Source: Telluria beijingensis
GTDB lineage: Bacteria; Pseudomonadota; Gammaproteobacteria; Burkholderiales; Burkholderiaceae_D
DNA length: 64,000 nt
Direction: 5' to 3'
NCBI RefSeq assembly: GCF_030770395.1
Contig: NZ_CP132480.1
Coordinates: 3,623,071-3,687,070 of the forward strand
Part shown: positions 52,651 through 61,985 of the stretch, piece after piece
Numbering within the stretch: position 1 is the first letter of the stretch
Layout: each line of letters opens with the position of its first letter
Translations under genes and position numbers: made by a program
Notes under the pieces: model-generated
The model's database searches: none
The model's input: the letters and a program-made list of their open reading frames with translations, nothing else
What the model was told of the DNA's origin: nothing

Positions 52651-54891
52651 TTACCGGGGTCCCGGTCCCATGCCGCCACCCGGCGGCCCGAAGCCCGGCC
52701 CGCGCGGACCACGGCCGCTGCCGAAGCTGCCGAAGCGGTACGACAGTCCCACATAGACCAGGCGCCCATCCTGGCGGCGGATGCTGTATTCGCGCAGGCG
52801 GTCGGTCTCGGTGATCGATTCGGTTTTCTGCGAATCGAAGATGTCGTTGATGTTGACGACCAGGCTCAGGGCCTGGCTCAGGTTGCGCCGGTAGTTGAGG
52901 TCCGCGGTGCGGGTCGGCTGGCGGTAACCCTCGCCGAACAGCGTCTTGCCCTGGGCATTGAGCACCAGTTGCAGGCTGTTGGCCGGGTCGAACTGGTAGC
53001 TGAAACGCGCGCGGCCGGCGATCGAGGTCGCGCTGCGCTTGTCGTCGTTGACGTTGCCCAGCACCGACTGCTCGGAATAGCCGATATTGCCGCTGGCATT
53101 GATCGTCAGCTTCGGCGTGGCGCGGCCGCTGAACGAGAATTCGAGGCCGCCCGAATTGCTGCTGCCGGCGTTCTCGCGCGTGGTGAGCAGGACGGTGTCG
53201 GAGATGAAGTAGCGGCGCTCCGAGATCAGGTCCGTATCGCGGCGCGCATACAGGCGCACATTGGTCTCGACATTGCCCAGCTTCGTCTCGACGCCGAGTT
53301 CGAGCGAGTCGGACTCGGTCGGCATCAGGTCCGGATTGCCCGACGAGACATTCAGTTCGTCGCGGTAGATCACGAAAGGATTCAGGTCCGAGGCGCCGGG
53401 ACGGCGGATGCGGTGCGCGTAGCTCAGGCGCAGCGCGGTCTGGTCCGACAGGTCATAGGTGAGGAAGGCGCTGGGGATCGCTTCCAGGTAGTGGTTGCCG
53501 GCCTTGATGCCGGTGGTGACCTGGTCGATGTCGAGATCGGTGTATTCGGTGCGCAGGCCGCCCAGCACGCCCCATTTCTCGCCCAGTCGCATCTGGTAAG
53601 TACCGTACAGCGCCAGCGTGGTGTCGACCAGCTCGAAACGGTTGGTGCGCGCACCGTTCACGCTTTCGAACAGGGTGCCCGGATCGATGTCCAGGAAGCG
53701 GGTATCGATCACGCTGCTGTTACGGGCGACCTTGTAGCCCAGCCTGAGCACACCCGACTCGCCCGGCCGCTCGTAGTCGCCGGTGAAGTCGACGATGCGG
53801 GTCTGGTTCAGGTTGTCCTGGCGGGTCAGCGGCTCGGGCGCGTTGATCGGGCGCACCGAGTAATCGTTGGCGAAGCGGACGTCGGCCTCGTTGCGGGTAC
53901 CGGACAGGCGCAGGTCGGTCTTGAAGATTTCGCCCGGCGCCTCGCCCTTGTGGTCCAGGCCCGCGCTCAGGGTGTAGTTGCGGCCATTGGTGTCGCGCGC
54001 GGTCGAACGCGGGTATTCGCTCTCGACCGCCCCGCTCGCGTCAGTGCCGCGGTAACGCTCCGACGACAGGCCCTCCTGGCTGGTGGCGCTGAAGTTGGCC
54101 TTGAGCGAGATGACATCCTTCTCGCCCAGGTTGTAGTTGAGCGAGCCGTTGAAGCCGGCGGCGTCGGTGTCGTTTTCGCTGGTCGACGTCTGTACGCTGC
54201 TGGCCACGGCGCCGGTCGCCGGGTCGATGCGGTCGCGGGTCGTCTCGCCGGTGGAGCCGCGGCTGTCGCGGCGGCCGAACAGCGCGCCCTGCACGCTCAG
54301 GCGGCCGCCCGTGTAGCTGCCGAAGGTCGAGGCATTGAAGCGGCCTTCCTGGCCGGCGTTGGCGTTGACGACGCCGAAGCTGCCCGGCGTGCGCTCGCGC
54401 CGCATCACCAGGTTGATGATCGGCCCGCCGCCGCCTTCGTTGCCGAACTGCGCGCCGGGGTTGTTGATCACTTCCACCGACTCGAGGTCGGCGGCCGGCA
54501 GCGCGTTCAGGGCGGCGGCGCGGTTCTCGCCCTGCATCATGGCCGACGGTTTACCGTCGATGAGGATCTGCACATTGCTGCGCCCGCGCAGGGTCACGTT
54601 GCCGTCCGGGTCGACCGCGACCGACGGCACCTTGTTCAGGGTGTCGGCGATGGTGTCGTTGGTCGAGGCCGAATCGCTCTTGACGTCGTAGGCCTGGCGG
54701 TCGATGCGGTTCGACGAACGTGCGGCGCTGACCGCGACCGTCGATTGCACCGGGACTTCGGCTTCCGGCGCCGGCACGGTGGCGGCCGGCGTGGCGGCAG
54801 GCGCCTGCTGGACGGTGGCGTGGGCGGGAGCGAGCAGCGTGCCGGCCACGATCGGCGCGAGCAGCAGGACGGAAGAACGGTGACGTGGCAT
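52651..54891 (-). CDS. TonB-dependent receptor / outer membrane beta-barrel family protein
   Basis: 746 aa. Signal peptide (SSVLLLAPIVAGTLLAPAHA), an Ala/Pro-rich linker, a plug (VDPDGNVTLRGRSNVQILID, the ESVEVINNPGAQFGNEGGGG loop, INLVMRRE) and a long barrel of the OMP_b-brl_3 type. The barrel's last strand LVYVGLSYRFGSF is followed by an unusual Gly/Pro/Arg-rich tail (from GRGPRGPGFGPPGG to the end) and not by a terminal Phe. It is co-directional with, and upstream of, the other receptor, perhaps in one transcript. Confidence 0.9.
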   Translation of the reverse strand: MPRHRSSVLLLAPIVAGTLLAPAHATVQQAPAATPAATVPAPEAEVPVQSTVAVSAARSSNRIDRQAYDVKSDSASTNDTIADTLNKVPSVAVDPDGNVTLRGRSNVQILIDGKPSAMMQGENRAAALNALPAADLESVEVINNPGAQFGNEGGGGPIINLVMRRERTPGSFGVVNANAGQEGRFNASTFGSYTGGRLSVQGALFGRRDSRGSTGETTRDRIDPATGAVASSVQTSTSENDTDAAGFNGSLNYNLGEKDVISLKANFSATSQEGLSSERYRGTDASGAVESEYPRSTARDTNGRNYTLSAGLDHKGEAPGEIFKTDLRLSGTRNEADVRFANDYSVRPINAPEPLTRQDNLNQTRIVDFTGDYERPGESGVLRLGYKVARNSSVIDTRFLDIDPGTLFESVNGARTNRFELVDTTLALYGTYQMRLGEKWGVLGGLRTEYTDLDIDQVTTGIKAGNHYLEAIPSAFLTYDLSDQTALRLSYAHRIRRPGASDLNPFVIYRDELNVSSGNPDLMPTESDSLELGVETKLGNVETNVRLYARRDTDLISERRYFISDTVLLTTRENAGSSNSGGLEFSFSGRATPKLTINASGNIGYSEQSVLGNVNDDKRSATSIAGRARFSYQFDPANSLQLVLNAQGKTLFGEGYRQPTRTADLNYRRNLSQALSLVVNINDIFDSQKTESITETDRLREYSIRRQDGRLVYVGLSYRFGSFGSGRGPRGPGFGPPGGGMGPGPR

Positions 54892-55036
54892 GACAACCCG
54901 GGAAGCTGGACAATTGAACGAGCGTGATTGTCGCACGCGATACGCCCGCAAGACGTTAAGAAATGCAAAGGGCGACAAAACCACAGGCTGCCGCGCATTG
55001 CTCTACACTGGCGTCTTTACCATCCGGGAGAGCACG

Positions 55037-55519
55037 ATGAACGCCTACGATTTCAACGCCACCGCCCTCGACGGCCAGCCGGTCGACCTGGACCGCTATC
55101 GCGGCAAGGCGCTCCTGATCGTCAATACCGCCAGCGCCTGCGGCTTCACCCCGCAATACCAGGGCCTCGAGGAACTGCAGCGCCAGTACGCCGAGCGCGG
55201 CCTGGTGGTGCTGGGCTTCCCCTGCAACCAGTTCGGCCACCAGGAACCGGGAAGCGAGGCCGAGATCGGCGCCTTCTGCGAAAAGAACTACGGCGTCACC
55301 TTCCCGATGTTCGCCAAGATCGACGTCAATGGCGACGACGCCCATCCGCTGTTCCGCTTCCTGAAGGGCGAGGCGCCGGGCGTGCTGGGGACCGAGGGAA
55401 TCAAGTGGAACTTCACCAAATTCCTGGTCGACCGCCACGGCGCCGTGGTCAAGCGCTACGCGCCGGCCACCAAGCCCGAAGACCTGAAGGGGGATATCGA
55501 GAAGCTGCTGGCGGCGTGA
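55037..55519 (+). CDS. Glutathione peroxidase family thiol peroxidase
   Basis: 160 aa. The peroxidatic Cys35 is in NTASACGFTPQYQGLEELQ, with GFPCNQFGHQEPG (catalytic Gln and a second Cys) and KWNFTKFLVDRHG (Trp and Asn). It is a Cys-type bacterial GPx that likely uses thioredoxin to reduce peroxides. Start 55037 has GGGAGAG upstream. The promoter must lie in the 145-bp gap to the divergent receptor gene. Confidence 0.95.
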   Translation: MNAYDFNATALDGQPVDLDRYRGKALLIVNTASACGFTPQYQGLEELQRQYAERGLVVLGFPCNQFGHQEPGSEAEIGAFCEKNYGVTFPMFAKIDVNGDDAHPLFRFLKGEAPGVLGTEGIKWNFTKFLVDRHGAVVKRYAPATKPEDLKGDIEKLLAA

Positions 55520-55525
55520 GACCGC

Positions 55526-56443
55526 TCACGGGGCCAGCAGCGTGACCTCGTCGTCCGGTCCCGGCTCGCAGCCGGTGCCGAGCGGCTCCCAGCCGCGCCG
55601 CACGACGATCCGTCCTTCATCGTGACAGATCTCCACGCGCCGCGTCTGCGGCGCGCGCTGGCGCACGAAGGCCTCGATCGAGGCCGGCACGCTCACCTGC
55701 AGCGCGAGCGCGTGGATGTCGTCGACCGGATGGTCGTTCACGTGCACCAGCGGCACGAACTGGCCGGCGAACATCAGCAAGTGTCCCGGCACCCTGACCG
55801 GACCGGGGACATAGCCCTGCGCGCGCAGCCACTCCTGCGCCCGCGTGCGTACCTGTCCGGTCGTCGCAGCCACCCCACCCCAGGCGCCCGCCAGCAGCTC
55901 GGCCACCCACTGGTTGCAGTTCTGGTATTCAGTGCCGTAGGCGTAGGCATTGGCGCTGTACTTCCCGGCCAGGAGGGCCAGCGCCAGCGCCTTGTCGCGC
56001 GCGGCGCGCTCAAGCGACGCGCTATCGTCGTCGGGCAGGAACAGCAGCGACACATGGCCGCTGGACGGCGCGTCGGCGCCGAGGGCGAAGCCCGAGATGC
56101 CCTGGTCGAACAGGTGCGGGCGTGCGTCGTCGCAGGCGTAGTACAGCTGGCGCACGGCCCAGGCGCCATCGGCATCGTCGCGCAGCGCGACGCCGGCATG
56201 CGAATACAGCAGGCCGAAGCGGCTCAGGTCGGTGCCGGCGCGAGAGATCAGCGCGACCTTGCCGCCGGAGCGTTCGAGCTCCTGCCGCACCACGCCGGCG
56301 AAGCGCAGCACGCGGTCCTGCTCGAGGGCGGTGATGTCCTGTTCGCGCTCGCAGAACGTCGGCAGGCCGGCCCGGGCTTCGCCGCTGGCGACGGCGCCGA
56401 GGCCGAGCGCCAGGGCGGCCGCGGCGACGGCGCGGCGCAGCAT
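55526..56443 (-). CDS. DUF2145 secreted protein, papain-like fold suspected
   Basis: 305 aa with a signal peptide (AAAALALGLGAVASGEARAG). FCEREQDITALEQDRVLRFA starts the mature part. FGLLYSHAGVAL and YQNCNQWVAELLAGAW resemble the His and Cys segments of permuted NlpC/P60-like (YiiX) hydrolases; this is an inference from pattern. The length and content fit DUF2145. Its ATG overlaps the stop of the upstream small gene (TGATG), so the two are coupled. Confidence 0.78.
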   Translation of the reverse strand: MLRRAVAAAALALGLGAVASGEARAGLPTFCEREQDITALEQDRVLRFAGVVRQELERSGGKVALISRAGTDLSRFGLLYSHAGVALRDDADGAWAVRQLYYACDDARPHLFDQGISGFALGADAPSSGHVSLLFLPDDDSASLERAARDKALALALLAGKYSANAYAYGTEYQNCNQWVAELLAGAWGGVAATTGQVRTRAQEWLRAQGYVPGPVRVPGHLLMFAGQFVPLVHVNDHPVDDIHALALQVSVPASIEAFVRQRAPQTRRVEICHDEGRIVVRRGWEPLGTGCEPGPDDEVTLLAP

Positions 56444-56904
56444 CAGATGGTGACTTTGCGCGAGGCCAGGTCGTTGTGCCACGCGTCCTGCAGCGCCAGG
56501 AAGAACGGACGCTGGGTATCGGCATGGGCGAACTCGTAGCCGTAGACGCGCTCGCTGACGCGCACCACCTCGCCCGCGTTCACCTGGCGCTGGTCCATGG
56601 CGCGGTTGGGCACGTCGAGGAAGAAGGTCCTGGCCTGGCCCGCTTCGGCGCGCAGGGTCAGGCGGATAGTGTCCTTCTTGTTCGGCGCCTGGGCGATGTC
56701 GATCACGCGGTAGTCGCCGGCGGCCACCTTGTTGTCGCCGCTGGAACTGGTGCTGGAATCGCTGATCGAATCGGAGATGCTGGCCGAGGAGGCCGAGCCG
56801 GCGCTGGATGCGGACGAAGCGAAGCTTTCGGCCTGTGCGGGAATGGCGCAGGCGGCCGCGAACACGGCCAGGCACAGCGTACGGGAGAGGAGTGGAGCGG
56901 TCAT
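56443..56904 (-). CDS. Secreted protein with Ser-rich low-complexity stretch, unknown function
   Basis: 153 aa. Signal peptide TLCLAVFAAACAIPAQA, then a run of Ser/Ala/Asp (SFASSASSAGSASSASISDS and beyond) before a small beta domain with YRVIDIAQAPNKKDTIRLTL and RTFFLDVPNRAMDQRQVNAG. No family recognised. It is co-expressed with the DUF2145 protein and may be its partner. Confidence 0.75.
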   Translation of the reverse strand: MTAPLLSRTLCLAVFAAACAIPAQAESFASSASSAGSASSASISDSISDSSTSSSGDNKVAAGDYRVIDIAQAPNKKDTIRLTLRAEAGQARTFFLDVPNRAMDQRQVNAGEVVRVSERVYGYEFAHADTQRPFFLALQDAWHNDLASRKVTI

Positions 56905-57009
56905 ATGCAAGCCTTCATTGTCGAGCAAAACGCTCACATGGTACAAGCCTTGGCGCCCGAAGACCATAGCGCCGTCGCCCTCCCTTGCCAAAAGCGCAAA
57001 AAATCGGCG

Positions 57010-57324
57010 TCAGCGTGTGTGGATGCGCGCCACGCCGTGGATGGTGCAGCCGCGGTCGACGTTGTCGAGGAAGCGGATCGCCTCGCTCATCGAGACGCCG
57101 GGCGGCAGCAGGCTGGCCAGCGAGGCGTCTTCGTTCAACCGATCGAGGCCGAAGGCGAGCGCGCGCGAAACGTCGCGCGCGATGCGGCCGTCGCTGTTGT
57201 ACAGCGCGTCGTAGACGCCGGCCGCTTCCCACACCGGGACCAGGCCGGGGCTGCTGCTGTCTTCGAAGACCACGGCGGCCGGGCCGCCCTCGTCGTCGCG
57301 CACGAGTTGGAAGGTGAAGCTCAA
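57010..57324 (-). CDS. Hypothetical protein, 104 aa
   Basis: 104 aa. SFTFQLVRDDEGGPAAVVFE opens the protein; RIARDVSRALAFGLDRLNED, then LPPGVSMSEAIRFLDNVDRG and TIHGVARIHTR end it. No signal peptide. The start is TTG at 57324 with AGGAACG upstream; no in-frame ATG is near. I do not recognise it. Confidence 0.65.
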   Translation of the reverse strand: MSFTFQLVRDDEGGPAAVVFEDSSSPGLVPVWEAAGVYDALYNSDGRIARDVSRALAFGLDRLNEDASLASLLPPGVSMSEAIRFLDNVDRGCTIHGVARIHTR

Positions 57325-57389
57325 GATCGTTCCTGTAGTGTTGCACCGGTCACCGGCCGATGGCCGGGTTCGGCGCGATGCTAACACGT

Positions 57390-58094
57390 TTATTCTGTCG
57401 GCAAGCGCCGGCACGCTTCGCGCAGCGTCAGCCCGGACAGGCGCGCGCCGTGGTCGGCGACGAAGGCGCGCACAAAATCCGGATTCCAGCGCGCATAATC
57501 GCGCAAGGCCCAGCCGATGGCCTTGCGAATGAAAAATTCGCGTTCGTCCGCCAGCCGCAGGCAGTATGCGCCGAGCAGCTGCTCGTCGGTCTCCAGGCGC
57601 CAGCCCAGTTGGTGCAGCAGCGCCGCGCGCCGCACCCAGAAACTGCCATGCCCGATCCAGTCGTCCATCCTGGCCTGCGCGCCGTTGCCGTTCTTGCTTG
57701 CCGCGCGCAGGATCGCGCCGATGACCGCCACCAGCCCGTCGACGGTTTCCCACCACGGCTCGCGCAGCAGCAAGGCCTGGATCGCGGGCAGGTGCAATGG
57801 AACGAGATGGCGCTGCTGGCGCCGGAGCAGGTCGATAGCGGCGTAACGGAATTCGCGCTCCGGCAAGCGCCACAGCAGGTCGGCCGCCGCGAGCACGGTG
57901 TCGGCGTCCGCCAGCGGCTGGGCGACCAGGTCCTTGATGGCCGCGCGGCGTGCCGGCGTCGGGATGCCGAGGAAGTCGAACTGGTCCAGCAAATAGGCCC
58001 GCATCGGCGCCGCACGTTCAGGATTGGCCAGCGATCGCAGCCGTGCTTCGATGGCGGCGGCGACATCACCGGCTGTCATATGCGCGTCCGCCAT
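57390..58094 (-). CDS. DNA alkylation repair protein (AlkD/HEAT type)
   Basis: 234 aa, all-helical HEAT-like repeats. FDFLGIPTPARRAAIKDLVA is the N-terminal signature, WRLPEREFRYAAIDLL and WWETVDGLVAVIGAIL follow, with the WVRRAALLHQLGW and FFIRKAIGWALRDYARWNPD segments that hold the catalytic Trp/Asp region. AlkD removes N3- and N7-alkylpurines without base flipping. It is adjacent to glcF by 4 nt. Confidence 0.93.
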   Translation of the reverse strand: MADAHMTAGDVAAAIEARLRSLANPERAAPMRAYLLDQFDFLGIPTPARRAAIKDLVAQPLADADTVLAAADLLWRLPEREFRYAAIDLLRRQQRHLVPLHLPAIQALLLREPWWETVDGLVAVIGAILRAASKNGNGAQARMDDWIGHGSFWVRRAALLHQLGWRLETDEQLLGAYCLRLADEREFFIRKAIGWALRDYARWNPDFVRAFVADHGARLSGLTLREACRRLPTE

Positions 58095-58098
58095 GCCA

Positions 58099-59325
58099 TC
58101 AGCCGAGAACCCGTTCGAGCAGCTCGATCCAGTGCCCGACCGGCTTGTCCGTTCCCGACTGCAGGTGGCCGATGCAGCCAATATTGGCCGACACGATGTC
58201 CTCCGCGCCGGTCGCGGCCAGGCTGGCCAGCTTGCGGTCGCGCAGCGCATGTGCAATCTCTGGCTGCAGCACCGAATAGGCGCCGGCCGAGCCGCAGCAC
58301 AGGTGGTTGTCGGCGCACAGCACCACGTCCACGCCGGCCGCGTGCAGCACGCCTTCAACCTTGCCGCGGATCTGCTGGCCGTGCTGCAGCGTGCAAGGAG
58401 GGTGATACGCGACGCGCGGCGCGGCCCTGCCCTGCACGCGCGCCCTGATCTGCTCCTCGAACTGCGGCAGGATCTCGGACAGGTCGCGCGTCAGCTCGCT
58501 GATGCGGTGCGCCTTGTCGGCGTAGCCGGGATCGTGCGCCAGCAGGTGGCCGTATTCCTTGACCGTGACGCCGCAACCGGAGGTGGTCATCACGATCGCC
58601 TCGACCTGGCCCTGTTCCACATAGGGCCACCAGGCATCGACGTTGCGCCGCATATCGTCCAGGCCGCCGTCCTGGTCGTTCATGTGGTAGCGCAGCGCGC
58701 CGCAGCAGCCGGCCTTCGGCGCCACCAGCAGTTGCACGCCCAGCGCGTCGAGCACGCGCGCGGCGCTGGCATTGATGTTCGGCGCCATCGCCGGCTGCAC
58801 GCAGCCATCCAGCAGGAGCATCTTGCGCGCATGGACCCGCGTCGGCCAGCGGCCGGCGGCGCGCGCCGGCTGCAGCTTGTCCTGCAGGGCCGCGGGCAGC
58901 AGGGGCCGCAGCGCCTGCCCCACTTGATAAGCCGGCTTGAACAGCGCGCCGCGCGGCAGGCATTCCTTGAGCGTGGTGCGCTTGATGCGTTCTCCCAAAG
59001 GCCGCGGAACCCGTTCGTCGACCAGCTTGCGGCCGATGTCGACCAGGCGGCCATATTTGACGCCCGAGGGACAGGTGGTCTCGCAATTGCGGCAGGTGAG
59101 GCAGCGGTCCAGGTGCAGCTGGGTCTTGCGGGTCGGTGTGGCGCCTTCGAGCACCTGCTTGATCAGGTAAATGCGGCCGCGCGGGCCATCGAGTTCGTCG
59201 CCCAGCAACTGGTAAGTGGGACAGGTGGCGGTGCAGAAGCCGCAGTGCACGCAGGCGCGCAGGATCGCTTCGGCCTCGGCGCCTTCGCGCGTGCCCTTGA
59301 TGAAGTCGGCAAGTTGGGTTTGCAT
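58099..59325 (-). CDS. glcF: Glycolate oxidase iron-sulfur subunit
   Basis: 408 aa. Two ferredoxin-type clusters: CVHCGFCTATCPTYQ and CLTCRNCETTCPSG near the N-terminus. Two CCG-type domains follow (AGCCGALRYHMND and NHLCCGSAGAYSV). It transfers electrons from the flavin subunits to the quinone pool. It is the third gene of glcDEF, 3 nt after glcE. Confidence 0.97.
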   Translation of the reverse strand: MQTQLADFIKGTREGAEAEAILRACVHCGFCTATCPTYQLLGDELDGPRGRIYLIKQVLEGATPTRKTQLHLDRCLTCRNCETTCPSGVKYGRLVDIGRKLVDERVPRPLGERIKRTTLKECLPRGALFKPAYQVGQALRPLLPAALQDKLQPARAAGRWPTRVHARKMLLLDGCVQPAMAPNINASAARVLDALGVQLLVAPKAGCCGALRYHMNDQDGGLDDMRRNVDAWWPYVEQGQVEAIVMTTSGCGVTVKEYGHLLAHDPGYADKAHRISELTRDLSEILPQFEEQIRARVQGRAAPRVAYHPPCTLQHGQQIRGKVEGVLHAAGVDVVLCADNHLCCGSAGAYSVLQPEIAHALRDRKLASLAATGAEDIVSANIGCIGHLQSGTDKPVGHWIELLERVLG

Positions 59326-59328
59326 GGT

Positions 59329-60399
59329 TCAGGTCTCGCTGCCCGGATACAGGCGGCCCGGATTATAGACGCGCGCGGGATCGAAGGCGTCCTGCATGCG
59401 CGCATGGATGCGCGCGAGCGCCGGCGCCAGCGGCTGGAACACGCCGACGCTCTTGTCGCCGCCGCGGAACAGGGTCGCATGGCCGCCGCAGGCTTGCGCC
59501 GCGCGCCGGATCGCGGCCGCCGTGGCCGGGTCGCCATCGGCGCGCAGCCAGCGCTGGGCGCCGCCCCATTCGATCATCGTGGCGCCTTGTGCCGCCAGTG
59601 CGCCGGTGGTCGACGGCAGCGACAGGCGCCACAGGGGCGCATCCCCGGCGAAGAAGGCATGCCGCTGCTCGCGCACGCCGGTCCAGAACGCGGCGGCGTC
59701 CGGCAATGCCTCGCCGCCGAGCGAACGGACCGCGGCGTCGACCGCCGCCTCGGCGCCGGACAGGCGCAGCGCCAGCATGCCGTCGCACCAGATGCTGCCC
59801 GACAGCGGCAGCGGCTGGCCGCCCCATTCGTTGAGGCGGCGGATCGCGTCGGTCTCGCTCATGGCGAAACTCAGCGTGGTCTCGGCGAAGGGCCGCGGCA
59901 GCACCTTGAGCGACACCTCGAGCAGCAGGCCGAGCGTGCCCAGCGAACCGGCCAGCATGCGCGAGACGTCATAACCGGCCACGTTCTTCATCACCCGGCC
60001 GCCGAAGGACAGCACGTCGCCCTTCCCGTCCATCAGCTGGGCGCCGAGCACGAAGTCGCGCGTGGCGCCGCTGGTGGCGCGCCGCGGGCCGCACAGCCCG
60101 GCCGCGACCGTGCCGCCCAGCGTGGCGCCGTGCCCGAAATGCGGCGGCTCGAAGGCCAGCTTCTGCCCGTGCCGGGCGAGCACGGCCTCGATCTCGGCCA
60201 GCGGCGTGCCGCAGCGCGCCGTGATCACCAGTTCGGTCGGCTCGTAGTCGACGATGCCGGCGTGATCTCTGGTATCGAGGATGTCGCCGCGCGGCGCTCC
60301 GCCATACCAGTCCTTGCTGCCGCCGCCGCGGATGCACAGCGGCTGGCCGCTGGCCACTGCGGCCCGCACCCGCTCCTGGAAATAATCGATCGTTCCCAT
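59329..60399 (-). CDS. glcE: Glycolate oxidase FAD-binding subunit GlcE
   Basis: 356 aa. FAD-binding type 4 domain with PLCIRGGGSKDWYGG, FGHGATLGGTVAAGLCGPRR and MKNVAGYDVSRMLAGSLGTL. The C-terminus ends DPARVYNPGRLYPG. It works with GlcD and GlcF to oxidise glycolate to glyoxylate. It starts 11 nt after glcD. The frame is open upstream into glcD but the ATG at 60399 fits family length. Confidence 0.96.
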   Translation of the reverse strand: MGTIDYFQERVRAAVASGQPLCIRGGGSKDWYGGAPRGDILDTRDHAGIVDYEPTELVITARCGTPLAEIEAVLARHGQKLAFEPPHFGHGATLGGTVAAGLCGPRRATSGATRDFVLGAQLMDGKGDVLSFGGRVMKNVAGYDVSRMLAGSLGTLGLLLEVSLKVLPRPFAETTLSFAMSETDAIRRLNEWGGQPLPLSGSIWCDGMLALRLSGAEAAVDAAVRSLGGEALPDAAAFWTGVREQRHAFFAGDAPLWRLSLPSTTGALAAQGATMIEWGGAQRWLRADGDPATAAAIRRAAQACGGHATLFRGGDKSVGVFQPLAPALARIHARMQDAFDPARVYNPGRLYPGSET

Positions 60400-60410
60400 C
60401 TGGCTCTCGT

Positions 60411-61904
60411 TCAAAATCGCGGCAGGTCGGGGAACGGAACCTGGCCATGGTGCACGTGCAGCTTGCCGAATTCGGCGCAGCGGTGCGGAGTGGGAATCGC
60501 CTTGTCCGGATTGAGCAGCGCCACCGGATCGAAGGCATGCTTGACCGCGAAGAAGGCGTCGAGCTCCTTGCGGCCGAACTGCACGCACATCGAATCGATC
60601 TTCTCCTTGCCCACGCCATGCTCGCCGGTGATGGTGCCGCCCACCTCGACGCACAGCGCCAGGATCGCGGCGCCGAAGGCCTCGGCGCGTTCGAATTCGC
60701 CCGGCGCGCTGGCATCGAACAGGATCAGCGGATGCATATTGCCGTCGCCCGCATGGAACACGTTCGAGCAGCGCAGGCCATACGTGTGTTCCATGGCGGC
60801 GATGCCGCTTAGCACCCGCGCCAGCTGCTTGCGCGGAATGGTGCCGTCCATGCAGTAATAATCGGGAGAGATGCGGCCCGCCGCCGGGAAGGCGTTCTTG
60901 CGGCCCGACCAGAAGCGCACCCGCTCCGCCTCGCTCTGCGACACCGCGATCGCGGTCGCGCCGGCGCGCTCGAGCACCGCGCTCATGCGCGCAATCTCCT
61001 CGGCCACTTCGAGCGCCGTGCCATCGGCCTCGCACAGCAGGATGGCGGCGGCGTCGAGGTCGTAGCCGGCCTTCACGAAGGGTTCGACCATGCGCACCGA
61101 GGTGCGGTCCATCATCTCGAGCCCGGCCGGGATGATGCCGGCCGCGATCACATCGGCCACCGCATTGCCGGCCGTGACCACGTCGTTGAACGAGGCCATG
61201 ATGACCTGGGCCAGCGCCGGCTTCGGCACCAGCTTGACGGTTACTTCAAGCACGATGCCCAGCATGCCCTCGGAGCCGATGAACACGGCCAGCAGGTCCA
61301 GCCCCGGCGCATCGAGCGCCGCGCCGCCCAGTTCGACGATGTCGCCCTCGATGGTCGCCACCCGCACCCGCAGCACGTTATGCACCGTCAGGCCGTACTT
61401 GAGGCAATGCACCCCGCCCGCGTTCTCGGCCACGTTGCCGCCGATGGTGCAGGCGATCTGCGACGACGGGTCGGGCGCGTAGTACAGGCCGAACGGCGCG
61501 GCGGCCTCGGAGATCGCCAGGTTGCGCACGCCGGGCTGCACGACGGCGGTGCGCGCCAACGGGTCGACCTGCTTGATCTGGCTCATGCGCGCGGTCGACA
61601 GCACGACGCCATCGCTGATCGGCAGCGCGCCGCCCGACAGGCCGGTGCCGGCGCCGCGCGGCACCACCGGCACCTTCAGTTCGCGGCAGACGTCCAGGAT
61701 CGCCAGCACCTGCTGCTCGTCGGTCGGCAGCGTGACCGCCAGCGGCAGCTGGCGATAGGCGGCCAGGCCGTCGCATTCATAGGGCCGGGTATCTTCGGGG
61801 TCGGACAGGACGCAGGATGCGGGCAGCCGCGCGCGCAGGGCCGCCGCCACCTGCGCACGGCGCGCTGCTGGATCGTGGGCGGATTCGGAAACGAGGTGAG
61901 GCAT
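60411..61904 (-). CDS. glcD: Glycolate oxidase subunit GlcD
   Basis: 497 aa. FAD-binding motif VVPRGAGTGLSGGALPISDG, GLYYAPDPSSQIACTIGGNV and AENAGGVHCLKYG, and the C-terminal NVFHAGDGNMHPL and GGTITGEHGVGKEKI with active-site His residues. It is the catalytic flavoprotein and first gene of the operon, divergent from the cobalamin adenosyltransferase gene with 81 bp between. Confidence 0.97.
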   Translation of the reverse strand: MPHLVSESAHDPAARRAQVAAALRARLPASCVLSDPEDTRPYECDGLAAYRQLPLAVTLPTDEQQVLAILDVCRELKVPVVPRGAGTGLSGGALPISDGVVLSTARMSQIKQVDPLARTAVVQPGVRNLAISEAAAPFGLYYAPDPSSQIACTIGGNVAENAGGVHCLKYGLTVHNVLRVRVATIEGDIVELGGAALDAPGLDLLAVFIGSEGMLGIVLEVTVKLVPKPALAQVIMASFNDVVTAGNAVADVIAAGIIPAGLEMMDRTSVRMVEPFVKAGYDLDAAAILLCEADGTALEVAEEIARMSAVLERAGATAIAVSQSEAERVRFWSGRKNAFPAAGRISPDYYCMDGTIPRKQLARVLSGIAAMEHTYGLRCSNVFHAGDGNMHPLILFDASAPGEFERAEAFGAAILALCVEVGGTITGEHGVGKEKIDSMCVQFGRKELDAFFAVKHAFDPVALLNPDKAIPTPHRCAEFGKLHVHHGQVPFPDLPRF

Positions 61905-61985
61905 GCTTCGATTGTAAGCACAATCGCCACGTTTTGTCGTATGCTCGTCCCATCGTTTTTTCTCACCAACGCATAAGACAACATC

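Noticed and set aside
59329..61035. 568-aa GlcE with a long N-terminal extension
   Set aside because: The extension lies inside glcD in another frame and is low in real motifs; ATG 60,399 fits GlcE family length.
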